Assembly: GCF_024168045.1 (NCBI RefSeq)
Contig: NZ_CP100126.1
Span: 575,501 to 639,500 of the forward strand
Length of the DNA stretch: 64,000 nucleotides
Direction of reading: 5' to 3'
Source: Dorea longicatena
GTDB lineage: Bacteria; Bacillota; Clostridia; Lachnospirales; Lachnospiraceae
Of this stretch, positions 55,025 through 63,839 are shown one piece after another. Each line of letters starts with the position of its first letter. Position 1 is the first letter of the stretch. The notes under the pieces were generated by a model. The model was not told the DNA's origin, did not search any database, and worked only from the letters and a program-made list of their open reading frames with translations. The position numbers and the translations under genes are program-made.

Positions 55025-55975
55025 ATGGGCACTACTAAAAAACTCTCAGGAAAGACAATGGGGTATGTAATCCTGATCGGTCTTGTGATTGTTTCCTGGG
55101 TAATCTTTAAAATATTGACACCACATAACTTCGGCTCATTTTCCAATATGCTCAATTACTTTCAGGCCAGTCTGATTGCCACTGTAGGTGCGGTTGGTTT
55201 CTATTTCGTAATGGTAATGGGAATGTTCGATTTCTCTATTGGTGCAAACATCATGCTTTCCGCAATCGTTGGTTGCGTATTGGCAACAAAATTTAATTTA
55301 GGATATTTCGGACTGATCGTCGGAGGTATTCTTACAGGTACAATCGTTGGTTTATTAAACGGAATTTTCTATGTGAAATTAAGAATTCCATCTATGATCG
55401 TTACAACAGGTCTGGCACTTATCTATGAGTCGCTGGCAAACTACATGGCAGGTGGTGTAGAACAGACACTTCCGGCACACTTAAGAGCATTCGGACGTAT
55501 GCCATGGGATATCATCCTTGCATTGGTAGCATGCGTTGTTGCTTACATATTCTTAAACTACACTAAAATCGGAACTTATACTTATGCGATCGGAAGTGAC
55601 GAGTTCGTTGCTAAGAACATGGGTATTAATGTTAATAAATACAAGGTACTTGCATTCATCTTAAGTGGTGCGTTCCTTGGAGTAATGGCAATTCTGACAA
55701 TCAGTTATGGTTCTTCAATGGTAGCGGTTACCGGTATGGCATCTATGAGCCGAAACTTCGTACCGACAATGGGATGCTTCTTCGGTCTGGCATTTAAGAA
55801 ATATGGTATGCCGCTGCAGGCTATTATCATCGGTGAATTCGTAATCAATATTATTTTCTTCGGTTTCATCGCACTTGGTGCTCCTACAGCGATCCAGGAC
55901 GTTATTACAGGATTTGCACTGCTGATTATCGTTACTCTGACAACAAAGGTTACAAAAGGCGAGATTGTCAAGTAA
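55025..55975 (+). CDS. CUT2 sugar importer permease 1
   Basis: 316 residues with about eight to ten membrane segments, BPD_transp_2 family: MGMFDFSIGANIMLSAIVGC (conserved DFSIGA), GLLNGIFYVKLRIPSMIVT and YAIGSDEFVAKNMGINVNKYKVLAFILSG. The second permease at 57505 is only distantly similar, so a heterodimeric channel is expected, unlike the homodimer of RbsC. Confidence 0.93.
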   Translation: MGTTKKLSGKTMGYVILIGLVIVSWVIFKILTPHNFGSFSNMLNYFQASLIATVGAVGFYFVMVMGMFDFSIGANIMLSAIVGCVLATKFNLGYFGLIVGGILTGTIVGLLNGIFYVKLRIPSMIVTTGLALIYESLANYMAGGVEQTLPAHLRAFGRMPWDIILALVACVVAYIFLNYTKIGTYTYAIGSDEFVAKNMGINVNKYKVLAFILSGAFLGVMAILTISYGSSMVAVTGMASMSRNFVPTMGCFFGLAFKKYGMPLQAIIIGEFVINIIFFGFIALGAPTAIQDVITGFALLIIVTLTTKVTKGEIVK

Positions 55976-55994
55976 TAGAAGGAGGAAGACAGCA

Positions 55995-57494
55995 ATGAGT
56001 GAAGTGAGATTACAGGTAAAACATGTTTCTAAAAACTTCGGTATCACGAAGGCGTTGAAAGATGTGTCATTTAATATCAATAAAGGTGAGGTTCACGCAC
56101 TGATCGGTGAAAATGGATCCGGTAAATCAACAATGACAAATATGTTGACAGGAATCTATACACTGGAAAGTGGACAGTTCATTCTGGATGGAAAAGAAGT
56201 TCATCCGAAGAACCAGGTAGAAGCAAATGAAGAAGGTATTTCTATCATCGTACAGGAACTTGGAACTCTTTCCGGACTGACGGTAGCAGAGAATATCTTC
56301 CTTGGACATGAAGATCAGTTCGTTCATCTGGGGATCAAGAATACCGCAGCAATGAACAAAAAAGCAAATGAGCTTTTACAATCCTATGGATTTGATAAGA
56401 TCAAAGCAGGAGATATGATTGATGATTATAATTTCGAAGACCGTAAACTGGTTGAGATCGTAAAAGCTACATATTTTAATCCTAAGATCGTCGTTGTCGA
56501 TGAGACGACAACTGCTCTTTCGCAGGAAGGACGTGAAGAACTGTACAAACAGATGAATCGTGTCCGTGACAATGGAAATACGGTTATCTTTATTTCCCAT
56601 GACCTTCCGGAAATTCTTGACAAATCCGATACAATCACAATCCTCCGGGATGGTGTATATATCGATACGGTTAAAAGTGCAGATGTGAACGAAGATGATC
56701 TGAAGAAGCTGATGGTTGGACGTGAGGTAACAGGTGATTACTATCGTTCAGACTATGGTGAAAAAGTATCAGATGAAGTTGTATTATCCGTAAAGAATGT
56801 TACAGTTCCAGGACTGATCGAAGATATCAGCTTTGATTTACACAAAGGAGAGATCCTTGGATTCGGTGGTCTGTCAGAATCAGGTATGCATGAGATCGGT
56901 AAAGCAATCTTCGGTGCATCTTATGACAGAGAAGGTGAAGTTGTTCTGGCTGACGGAACACACATCAACGATATTCCTACAGCAATTAAGCACAGCGTTG
57001 CTTATACATCCAAAGACCGTGACAATGAGTCGGTTGTGCTGAATCAGAGTATCGGTGACAACATCTGCTTACCATCATTAGATGAACTTGCTAATAAAGC
57101 ACATATATTAAGCGATAAGAAACGTAGAGAGTTTGCCGATAAATATGCAAAACAGATGTCTGTAAAGATGAATGATGTAAACCAGTTCGTTTCAAATCTG
57201 TCCGGTGGTAACAAACAGAAAGTTGTTCTTGCAAGATGGATCGGAAAAGATTCTGATATCGTTGTTCTGGACAGTCCTACCCGAGGAATCGATATTAAGG
57301 TAAAACAGGACATCTATCAGTTGATGAACCAGATGAGAAAGAACGGTAAATCCATCATCATGATCTCAGAAGAGTTGATGGAACTGATTGGTATGAGTGA
57401 TCGTATCATTATTATGAAAGATGGAAGTATCAGTGGAGAACTTGAACGTAATCAGAACCTGGATGAAAATGGTCTGATTTCGATGATGGTATAA
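55995..57494 (+). CDS. CUT2 sugar importer double ATP-binding protein
   Basis: 499 residues with two ABC domains, RbsA/MglA-like. Domain 1 has Walker A GENGSGKST and Walker B VVVDETTTAL, but its signature is degenerate (YNFEDRKLVEIVKA instead of LSVGQ). Domain 2 has a weak Walker A (GGLSESGMHEIGK) and a full signature NLSGGNKQKVVLARW with Walker B VVLDSPTRGID. This mixed pattern suggests one functional ATP site per pair. The start at 55995 has AGGAGGA upstream; a longer frame overlapping the permease is rejected. Confidence 0.94.
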   Translation: MSEVRLQVKHVSKNFGITKALKDVSFNINKGEVHALIGENGSGKSTMTNMLTGIYTLESGQFILDGKEVHPKNQVEANEEGISIIVQELGTLSGLTVAENIFLGHEDQFVHLGIKNTAAMNKKANELLQSYGFDKIKAGDMIDDYNFEDRKLVEIVKATYFNPKIVVVDETTTALSQEGREELYKQMNRVRDNGNTVIFISHDLPEILDKSDTITILRDGVYIDTVKSADVNEDDLKKLMVGREVTGDYYRSDYGEKVSDEVVLSVKNVTVPGLIEDISFDLHKGEILGFGGLSESGMHEIGKAIFGASYDREGEVVLADGTHINDIPTAIKHSVAYTSKDRDNESVVLNQSIGDNICLPSLDELANKAHILSDKKRREFADKYAKQMSVKMNDVNQFVSNLSGGNKQKVVLARWIGKDSDIVVLDSPTRGIDIKVKQDIYQLMNQMRKNGKSIIMISEELMELIGMSDRIIIMKDGSISGELERNQNLDENGLISMMV

Positions 57495-57504
57495 GGAGGC
57501 AACT

Positions 57505-58476
57505 ATGGGAAGTCAAGTAAGTGCAAAAACAAACGATAAGGAGCAGCAGCTTAAGAAAGCGTCTAAGATGGCGATGGTTCGTGCGCTCCTGCCAATCGTA
57601 GGATTGGTTGTTATTTTCCTGCTGTTCAATGTCCTGACAGATTTCCGTATGATGGGAAATATGTCACTGGCATTTTCGCAGGTATATGTTACAATGATTG
57701 CAGCTATGGGCGTGTTCTTTATTATGACAATGGGCGGCCTGGACTTTTCTCAGGGATCTATCCTTGGAATTGCTTCAATCGTTGTATGTATTCTTTCAAA
57801 ACATGGAATTGCAATTGCAATTCTTGGTGGTATTGCATCAGGTGCGATCATCGGTGCGATCAACGGATTCTTCTATGTATACCGTAAGATCAAATCATTC
57901 ATTGTTACAATTTGTACCATGTTCTTATTCCGTGGATTTATCAAATATATGACAACGAATGCACCCGTTTCCGGTTCTGCAACATTGATCAATTATGACA
58001 GTACAGGATTCAAAGTGGCTTGTACAGTAGTTGTTCTGGTTATTGGATTTATCGCATTCCGTTATACAAAATTCGGAACATATTTAAAAGCGATCGGAGC
58101 CGGTGAAAAAGCAGCAATGTTCTCAGGAATCCGCACAGACAGAATGAAATTCCTCATGTATGTACTGGCAGGTGCACTGACAGGATTTGCAGCATTTATC
58201 AACGTTATCAAGGTTGGATCTGTTACATCTTCCGGTGGTAACCAGTTAGAGACACAGATTCTGATCGCTCTGGTATTAGGTGGTATGCCTATTTCCGGTG
58301 GAGCCAAGGTAAGATTTGAAAATATCGTTGTTGGATCTCTTCTTTACGTCGTACTGAACAGTGGATTGACAATGATGGGATTCTCAACACAGATGATGCA
58401 GCTGATCCAGGGAGTTGTATTCCTGATCTTCGTAGCAGTATTCGCAGACCGTGAATCACTTACAGTTATCAAATAA
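57505..58476 (+). CDS. CUT2 sugar importer permease 2
   Basis: 323 residues, BPD_transp_2 family, with FIMTMGGLDFSQGSILGIAS (DFSxG motif), GAINGFFYVYRKIKSFIVTICT and LGGMPISGGAKVRFENIVVG. Starts 10 bases after the ATPase with AAGGAGG. A terminator separates it from the repressor gene. Confidence 0.93.
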   Translation: MGSQVSAKTNDKEQQLKKASKMAMVRALLPIVGLVVIFLLFNVLTDFRMMGNMSLAFSQVYVTMIAAMGVFFIMTMGGLDFSQGSILGIASIVVCILSKHGIAIAILGGIASGAIIGAINGFFYVYRKIKSFIVTICTMFLFRGFIKYMTTNAPVSGSATLINYDSTGFKVACTVVVLVIGFIAFRYTKFGTYLKAIGAGEKAAMFSGIRTDRMKFLMYVLAGALTGFAAFINVIKVGSVTSSGGNQLETQILIALVLGGMPISGGAKVRFENIVVGSLLYVVLNSGLTMMGFSTQMMQLIQGVVFLIFVAVFADRESLTVIK

Positions 58477-58491
58477 TAAAATTATTTATTC

Positions 58492-58531
58492 ATTACGGGC
58501 AAAGGCATTCTTTAATGTTTTTGCCCGTAAT
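58492..58531 (+). terminator. Terminator between importer operon and repressor
   Basis: ATTACGGGCAAA pairs with TTTTGCCCGTAAT; the T run is inside the 3' arm, so some readthrough to the repressor gene is likely. Confidence 0.75.
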
Positions 58532-58548
58532 TGGTATATGGAGCATTT

Positions 58549-59649
58549 ATGAAGAATACGAATCAGGAAGGTCTGAAATATCAAAAATTATATAACTGGG
58601 CACATACACTGATCACCAGTGGTGTGATCAGGAACATGGATAAATTCCCATCAGAGCCGAGTCTGCAGAAGAAGTTCGGGTATTCCAGGCAGACAGTAAG
58701 AACGGCTTTGCAGCAGTTGGAAGAAGAAGGGCTGATCACCCGGGTGAGGGGGAGCGGAACATATGTGTCTTATGAAGGACAGATGATAGATGATGACCGG
58801 CCGAGAGTAGGACTGCTGCTTAGCTATTATTCGGAATATCTCTTCCCGGAGGTGTATGACGGCATAGAAGCTTCCCTGAGTGAAAAGGGGTATCGTATTG
58901 ATGTGGCAGTTACCAAGAACCGTCTGAACGATGAAGCGGTTTATCTGGAGAGTATGCTGAAGAATAACGTCTCGGGTCTGATCATTGAAGGTTCACGTTC
59001 TGCATTTCCGAATCCGAATCTGCGTCTGTTTGAAGAAATTAAGAAGCGGAATATACCGACAATCTTTATACACAATCATTATGAAAATATGTCTTTTGAC
59101 AGTGTAGAGATGTCGGACACCAGATCGGCCTATGAACTGACAAAGACGCTGATCGAACATGGGCACAGAAAAATCGGAGGAATTCTGAAATATGATGATA
59201 TGCAGGGGATTGCACGTTATAAGGGGTTGATCCAATGCATGTCGGATTATGGAATTAAATATGACGATGACTGCATCAGATGGTATTCTACCAGAGAGAT
59301 GGAAGACAAGTTCGGTAAGAAAGGACTTACTCATATTTACCGTCACACCAGAGAGTGTACAGCGATGATGATCTATAATGATGAAGTGGCGAGAGTGTAT
59401 TTGGAATTTCTGGATGAGAGAGGGATACACGTTCCGGAAGATCTGTCGGTAGTATCTTTTGATGATGCGGAGCTGATGGATAATACAGATGTTAAAGTAC
59501 TGTCCGCCATACATCCGAAAAACAAGCTGGGATATATTACAGGGAATCATCTGTTGCGTATGATGGATGATGAAGACTGGCAGACAAAAAATTATGCATA
59601 CCGTTTTCCGGTGAGAATAAATGATGGTAATTCCGTGAGAAAATTGTAG
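58549..59649 (+). CDS. AraR-type repressor (GntR DNA-binding + LacI sugar-binding)
   Basis: 366 residues. N-terminal GntR winged helix (FPSEPSLQKKFGYSRQTVRTALQQLEEEGLITRVRGSGTYV-like, landmarks SEPSLQKKFG and GSGTYVS) fused to a periplasmic-binding-protein-like sensor typical of LacI/GalR (RPRVGLLLSYYSEYLFPEV, GLIIEG, YDDMQGIARYKGLIQ, LSVVSFDDAEL). This architecture defines AraR. The start at 58549 has GGAG seven bases upstream; the longer frame from 58531 is less likely. Probably represses the preceding importer operon through the GTACAA/TTGTAC repeats. Confidence 0.93.
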   Translation: MKNTNQEGLKYQKLYNWAHTLITSGVIRNMDKFPSEPSLQKKFGYSRQTVRTALQQLEEEGLITRVRGSGTYVSYEGQMIDDDRPRVGLLLSYYSEYLFPEVYDGIEASLSEKGYRIDVAVTKNRLNDEAVYLESMLKNNVSGLIIEGSRSAFPNPNLRLFEEIKKRNIPTIFIHNHYENMSFDSVEMSDTRSAYELTKTLIEHGHRKIGGILKYDDMQGIARYKGLIQCMSDYGIKYDDDCIRWYSTREMEDKFGKKGLTHIYRHTRECTAMMIYNDEVARVYLEFLDERGIHVPEDLSVVSFDDAELMDNTDVKVLSAIHPKNKLGYITGNHLLRMMDDEDWQTKNYAYRFPVRINDGNSVRKL

Positions 59650-59658
59650 AAGTTAATC

Positions 59659-59780
59659 TTGACAGGAAATGGGAAAAAGAGTATTATACAAATATAGTAT
59701 GTTACTTGTTAGTAAACGATGAACGAGGCATTAACTATGTGTAAATTATTAAATGTATTTATGCAGAGTTAGTGCCTTTT
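59659..59780 (+). promoter_or_regulatory. ptsG promoter and antitermination leader (RAT + terminator)
   Basis: TTGACA (59659-59664), 17 bases, TATTAT (59682-59687). In the leader, a terminator forms from AGGCATTAACT (59726-59736) with AGTTAGTGCCT (59767-59777) and T6. Its 5' arm overlaps a candidate ribonucleic antiterminator (about 59706-59736, GTTAGTA...GAGGCATTAAC), the target type for BglG/GlcT proteins, one of which is encoded after ptsG. Confidence 0.75.
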
Positions 59781-59848
59781 TTGTGTTAATAAGTTGATAA
59801 AAAGGAAAGACTATGCATAGATACACGTACAAAGAAAAGGAGAAAAAT

Positions 59849-62041
59849 ATGAAAGACAAAATCTTTGGCGTATTGCAAAGAGTAGGGCGCAGCTTCATGC
59901 TCCCGATCGCAATCCTCCCGGTAGCAGGATTGCTTCTCGGTCTTGGCAGCTCATTTACCAATGCCACAACCATTGCAACTTATGGACTGCAGGGAATCCT
60001 GGGAGAGGGAACAATCCTTCATTCGCTGCTGATTATTATGAACAAGGTTGGAAGTGCGATCTTCGATAACCTTCCACTGATTTTTGCCGTTGGTGTAGCC
60101 ATCGGAATGGCAAAGAAGGAAAAAGAAGTTGCAGCATTATCAGCATTGATCGCATACTTTGTTATGCATATTTCCATTAACAGTATGCTGGAAATCAGCG
60201 GGAAGATCGCAGCTGACGGAACCATTTCCAAGAATGTCCTTGAAGGAACGATCGCTTCTGTGTGTGGAATCAATACACTGCAGATGGGTGTGTTCGGCGG
60301 TATTATTGTAGGACTTGGAGTTGCGGCGCTTCATAACCGTTTCCACAAGATTGTACTGCCAAATGCATTATCATTCTTTGGCGGTTCAAGATTCGTACCG
60401 ATCATTTCAACAATTACTTATATGTTCGTCGGAATCGCAATGTATTTCGTATGGCCGGTTGTGCAGAACGGTATCTATGCACTGGGCGGTCTGGTAACAG
60501 GAACCGGATATTTCGGAACACTGATCTTCGGTATTGTAAAACGTGCGCTGATCCCGTTCGGACTGCATCATGTGTTCTACCTTCCGTTCTGGCAGACCGC
60601 TGTCGGCGGAACGATGGAAGTTGGCGGAAAACTGATCCAGGGTGGTCAGAATATCTTCTTCGCACAGCTTGCCGATTCTGCCAATATTACACATTTCAGC
60701 GCGGATGCGACAAGATATTTCTCCGGTGAGTTCATCTTCATGATCTTCGGACTTCCGGGAGCGGCACTTGCTATGTACCGTACGGCAAAACCAGAAAAGA
60801 AAAAAGCGGCAGGCGGACTGCTTCTTTCCGCAGCACTGACATGTATGTTAACAGGTATCACAGAGCCTCTGGAGTTCTCGTTCCTGTTTGTGGCACCGGT
60901 TCTGTTCGCAGTACAGGTTGTACTTGCAGGTAGTGCATACATGATTGCACATATCCTGAATATTGCAGTAGGACTGACATTCTCCGGCGGATTCTTAGAT
61001 CTTCTGTTATTCGGTATCCTTCAGGGAAATGCGAAGACAAGCTGGATCAGAATCATTCCGGTAGGAATTATCTATTTCTTCCTGTATTACTTTATCTTCT
61101 CATTCCTGATCAAGAAGTTAGATCTTAAGACACCGGGTCGTGAAGATGATGATGCAGAGACAAAACTTTATACAAAAGCAGATGTCAATGCCAAAAAAGC
61201 AGGAAATACAGAAGCAGGTACAGAAGGAACTTCCGAAGATTCGCTTAGTGCGGAAATTACAAGAGGACTTGGAGGCTCTGCGAATATCGAAGACGTAGAC
61301 TGCTGTGCGACAAGACTTCGTTGTACGGTAAGCAATGCAGATCTGGTAAATGACGGAATTTTGAAAGCAACAGGTGCATCCGGCGTGGTCCATCGCGGAC
61401 AGGGTGTACAGATCATTTACGGACCGGGTGTGACGGTTATTAAGGCGAACCTGGAAGACTATCTGGAACATGCGCCAAAAGAGCTGTATGAGCCTCAGAA
61501 AGACGCAGAAAGTACTGGTCAGAACATATCAGAAGATGATAAAATAGAAACCAAAGCAGAAGAAAAGAAAATTGTAGATACAATCGTGATCTCAAGTCCG
61601 ATCACAGGAGTTGCGGCAGACCTTTCCACAACGCCGGACGAAGCATTTGCCGGACGTATGATGGGTGACGGTGCTGTTGTAACACCGGAAGATGCGATCG
61701 TAAGAGCACCGGAAGATGGAGAAGTATGCTTCGTATTCGATACCAAGCATGCGATCGGATTCATGACAGAGTCCGGAGTGAGCCTTCTGATCCATGTCGG
61801 TATTGATACCGTAAAACTGGACGGAAAAGGATTCGAATGCTTCGTTGAGAACGGACAGACGGTGAAGAAGGGTGATCCGATGCTGAAGTTGGATCTGGAT
61901 TACCTGAAAGCAAATGCACCATCGGTAGCATCACCGGTTCTCTGTACAGAGCTTGAAGATAACCAGAAGATCCGCCTTCTGAATGAGGGAGAGATCAAGG
62001 CAGGAGATGAGCTTTTCGCAATTGATATCTACGAAGCGTAA
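59849..62041 (+). CDS. ptsG: PTS glucose-type transporter EIICBA
   Basis: 730 residues in one chain. EIIC membrane domain first (SFMLPIAILPVAGLLLGLGS, GLHHVFYLPFWQTAVGG, about residues 1-410), then EIIB (VDCCATRLRCTV with the phospho-cysteine) and EIIA at the C-terminus (ISSPITGVAADLS, phospho-His in LLIHVGIDTVKLDGKGF). The order C-B-A matches glucose or N-acetylglucosamine transporters; glucose is favoured by the GlcT-type regulator. AAGGAG precedes the ATG at 59849; the longer frame from 59813 is rejected. Confidence 0.95.
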   Translation: MKDKIFGVLQRVGRSFMLPIAILPVAGLLLGLGSSFTNATTIATYGLQGILGEGTILHSLLIIMNKVGSAIFDNLPLIFAVGVAIGMAKKEKEVAALSALIAYFVMHISINSMLEISGKIAADGTISKNVLEGTIASVCGINTLQMGVFGGIIVGLGVAALHNRFHKIVLPNALSFFGGSRFVPIISTITYMFVGIAMYFVWPVVQNGIYALGGLVTGTGYFGTLIFGIVKRALIPFGLHHVFYLPFWQTAVGGTMEVGGKLIQGGQNIFFAQLADSANITHFSADATRYFSGEFIFMIFGLPGAALAMYRTAKPEKKKAAGGLLLSAALTCMLTGITEPLEFSFLFVAPVLFAVQVVLAGSAYMIAHILNIAVGLTFSGGFLDLLLFGILQGNAKTSWIRIIPVGIIYFFLYYFIFSFLIKKLDLKTPGREDDDAETKLYTKADVNAKKAGNTEAGTEGTSEDSLSAEITRGLGGSANIEDVDCCATRLRCTVSNADLVNDGILKATGASGVVHRGQGVQIIYGPGVTVIKANLEDYLEHAPKELYEPQKDAESTGQNISEDDKIETKAEEKKIVDTIVISSPITGVAADLSTTPDEAFAGRMMGDGAVVTPEDAIVRAPEDGEVCFVFDTKHAIGFMTESGVSLLIHVGIDTVKLDGKGFECFVENGQTVKKGDPMLKLDLDYLKANAPSVASPVLCTELEDNQKIRLLNEGEIKAGDELFAIDIYEA

Positions 62042-62072
62042 AAGAATGTAATGTGGAGATACAAGTGGGGAT

Positions 62073-62918
62073 ATGATGTACAGGATAGAGAAAGTTTTAA
62101 ATCATAATACCGTAATAGCCATCCATCAGGACGATCATAAAGAAGTCCTGATCATGGGAAAGGGAGTAGGATTCGGCAGAAAAGTTGCAGAAAGAATCAA
62201 AGTAAGGCCAGAAGACCGTTTATATTCTCTCCAAAAATATAAAGAGCGGGGCGGGGCAAAAGAAATCGTAAAGTCTATCGCACCGGAATTTCTGGAACTG
62301 ACGAATGCTGTGCTCAACGAGGCTGAAAAGGTATTTGGGAAGATTGACCGTATGGTACTATTCCCACTTGCAGACCATATTGCATTTGCAGTAAAACGTA
62401 TTCAGAATCATGAGCAGATCAGTAATCCGCTCACAGAAGACATCCGTGTGTTATTTCATATGGAATTCAAGGTGGCGGAAAGTATCCGGCCTCTTTTGAA
62501 AAAGCAGTTTCAGATCGATATAGAAGACGACGAGATCGGATATGTGGCACTTCATATCCATTCGGCAATAGAAGATGAGAAAGTATCACAGGCAATGCAG
62601 ATGGCAAGATCTGTCAGGGAATGCATCAGTATGGTAGAAGAAGCGATCGGAAAACCGATCGATATTGCATCATTATCTTACAACCGTCTGATGAATCATA
62701 TCCGTTATATGGTGGCAAGAGCCTTGAGCGGTGAGAAGCTGAAGGTGAATATGAACGACTATATGGAAGTGAAATTCCCGGAATCTTTTGGGATGGCACA
62801 AGTCATCTGCGACCGGGTAGGTACGAGTCTGGGAGTAAAGCTGGAAGAAGTAGAGACAGGATATCTGGCAATGCATATTGAAAGAGTTGCCAATGACGAA
62901 CGTGAAATAGAAGAATAG
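62073..62918 (+). CDS. glcT: BglG/GlcT-family transcription antiterminator
   Basis: 281 residues. N-terminal CAT RNA-binding domain (YRIEKVLNHNTVIAIHQDDHKEVLIMGKGVGFGRK-like, landmarks LNHNTVIA and GKGVGFG), then two PTS regulation domains with phosphorylatable histidines (PLADHIAFAVKR, GYVALHIHSAIED; and LMNHIRYMVARAL, GYLAMHIERV). It should bind the RAT in the ptsG leader when sugar is available and allow transcription through the terminator. It lies 31 bases after ptsG, so regulation is autogenous. Confidence 0.94.
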   Translation: MMYRIEKVLNHNTVIAIHQDDHKEVLIMGKGVGFGRKVAERIKVRPEDRLYSLQKYKERGGAKEIVKSIAPEFLELTNAVLNEAEKVFGKIDRMVLFPLADHIAFAVKRIQNHEQISNPLTEDIRVLFHMEFKVAESIRPLLKKQFQIDIEDDEIGYVALHIHSAIEDEKVSQAMQMARSVRECISMVEEAIGKPIDIASLSYNRLMNHIRYMVARALSGEKLKVNMNDYMEVKFPESFGMAQVICDRVGTSLGVKLEEVETGYLAMHIERVANDEREIEE

Positions 62919-62995
62919 TACACTTCGGAAAAAAGGCGGAAAATACACAAAAATAATTTTTTTTGAAAAAAATAAAAAAAAATTCAAAAAAACAC

Positions 62996-63024
62996 TTGCA
63001 AAAGATATTGCGTTATGATATTAT
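62996..63024 (+). promoter_or_regulatory. Promoter of the tRNA gene cluster
   Basis: TTGCAA (62996-63001), 17 bases, TATTAT (63019-63024); upstream is an A/T-rich stretch (62941-62990) resembling an UP element. Confidence 0.65.
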
Positions 63025-63075
63025 AAATCTCGGTCACGCAAGAGGAATAAAAACACGAAACAGTGACTGAGATAT

Positions 63076-63147
63076 GGCTCCATGGTCAAGCGGTTAAGAC
63101 ATCGCCCTTTCACGGCGGTAACACGGGTTCGATTCCCGTTGGAGTCA
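63076..63147 (+). tRNA. tRNA-Glu (TTC)
   Basis: GGCTCCA and TGGAGTC form the acceptor stem; anticodon loop CTTTCAC; GGTTCGATTCC arm. CCA is not encoded. Confidence 0.95.
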
Positions 63148-63170
63148 TTACCTAAGTAATTAGGTAAAAT

Positions 63171-63243
63171 GCCGATGTGGCTCAATTGGCAGAGCAGCTG
63201 ATTTGTAATCAGCAGGTTATCGGTTCGAGTCCGATCATCGGCT
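63171..63243 (+). tRNA. tRNA-Thr (TGT)
   Basis: GCCGATG pairs with CATCGGC; anticodon loop in GATTTGTAATC gives TGT; GGTTCGAGTCC arm. CCA is not encoded. Confidence 0.95.
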
Positions 63244-63269
63244 TAGTCCTTACGGGACTTAAAGATTTT

Positions 63270-63343
63270 GGACCTTTAGCTCAGTTGGTTAGAGCAATCG
63301 GCTCATAACCGATCGGTCCTGGGTTCGAGTCCCCGAAGGTCCA
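63270..63343 (+). tRNA. tRNA with CAT anticodon (Met or Ile2)
   Basis: GGACCTT pairs with AAGGTCC; anticodon loop CTCATAA gives CAT. The acceptor is not of the initiator type. GGACCTTTAGCTCAGTTGG resembles Firmicutes tRNA-Ile2, whose C34 becomes lysidine, so it could read AUA rather than AUG. Confidence 0.9.
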
Positions 63344-63349
63344 TGAAAT

Positions 63350-63423
63350 GGCCCAGTGGCTCAGTTGGTTAGAGCGCCGCCCTGTCACGGCGGAGGTCGA
63401 GAGTTCGAGTCTCTTCTGGGTCG
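63350..63423 (+). tRNA. tRNA-Asp (GTC)
   Basis: GGCCCAG pairs with CTGGGTC; anticodon loop CTGTCAC gives GTC; discriminator G as expected for Asp. Confidence 0.95.
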
Positions 63424-63467
63424 CTTGCTTGTCACTTTTAGTGAGCAGGCGATAAACAATTAAATAT

Positions 63468-63540
63468 GGGATCATAGCTCAGCTGGGAGAGCATCTGCCT
63501 TACAAGCAGAGGGTCATAGGTTCGAGCCCTATTGGTCCCA
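63468..63540 (+). tRNA. tRNA-Val (TAC)
   Basis: GGGATCA pairs with TGGTCCC; anticodon loop CTTACAA gives TAC; AGGTTCGAGCC arm. Confidence 0.95.
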
Positions 63541-63652
63541 TTTCGTGATAGTAAGTTATCACGATTTGCAAGTAGTGTAATCACGAAATGTGACGCGATG
63601 CTTCGCATCGATGCACACAACTCCTTCGGAGTTGGCGCGATTCATCTTGTAT

Positions 63653-63738
63653 GCCGCAGTGGCGGAACTGGCAGACGCACAGGACTTAAAATCCTGCGGG
63701 ACTAACCTCTCGTACCGGTTCGATTCCGGTCTGCGGCA
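63653..63738 (+). tRNA. tRNA-Leu (TAA)
   Basis: GCCGCAG pairs with CTGCGGC; anticodon loop ACTTAAAAT gives TAA; long variable arm of a class II tRNA; 86 bases. A tyrosine recombinase end lies 100 bases downstream. Confidence 0.95.
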
Positions 63739-63748
63739 TTAGGTTGAG

Positions 63749-63790
63749 GTGCCTCAAACCCTTATAATTATAGGGTTTGAGGCACTTTTT
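63749..63790 (+). terminator. Terminator of the tRNA cluster
   Basis: GTGCCTCAAACCC(T) pairs perfectly with (A)GGGTTTGAGGCAC around TATAATTAT, followed by TTTTTG. Confidence 0.92.
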
Positions 63791-63800
63791 GTTTTACATA

Positions 63801-63822
63801 AAAAGTTGTACAAAGTTGTACA
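63801..63822. repeat. Tandem AAGTTGTAC repeat next to the integrase
   Basis: AAAGTTGTAC occurs twice in succession just downstream of the integrase stop codon. Short direct repeats here are typical of integrase arm-type sites or att cores, but the role is inferred. Confidence 0.45.
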
Positions 63823-63839
63823 GGCAGTATTTACAGGGC

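Noticed and set aside
63544..63640. Extra tRNA or small RNA between tRNA-Val and tRNA-Leu
   Set aside because: Only short hairpins (GATGCTTCGCATC, AACTCCTTCGGAGTT) typical of processed spacers; no tRNA arms.
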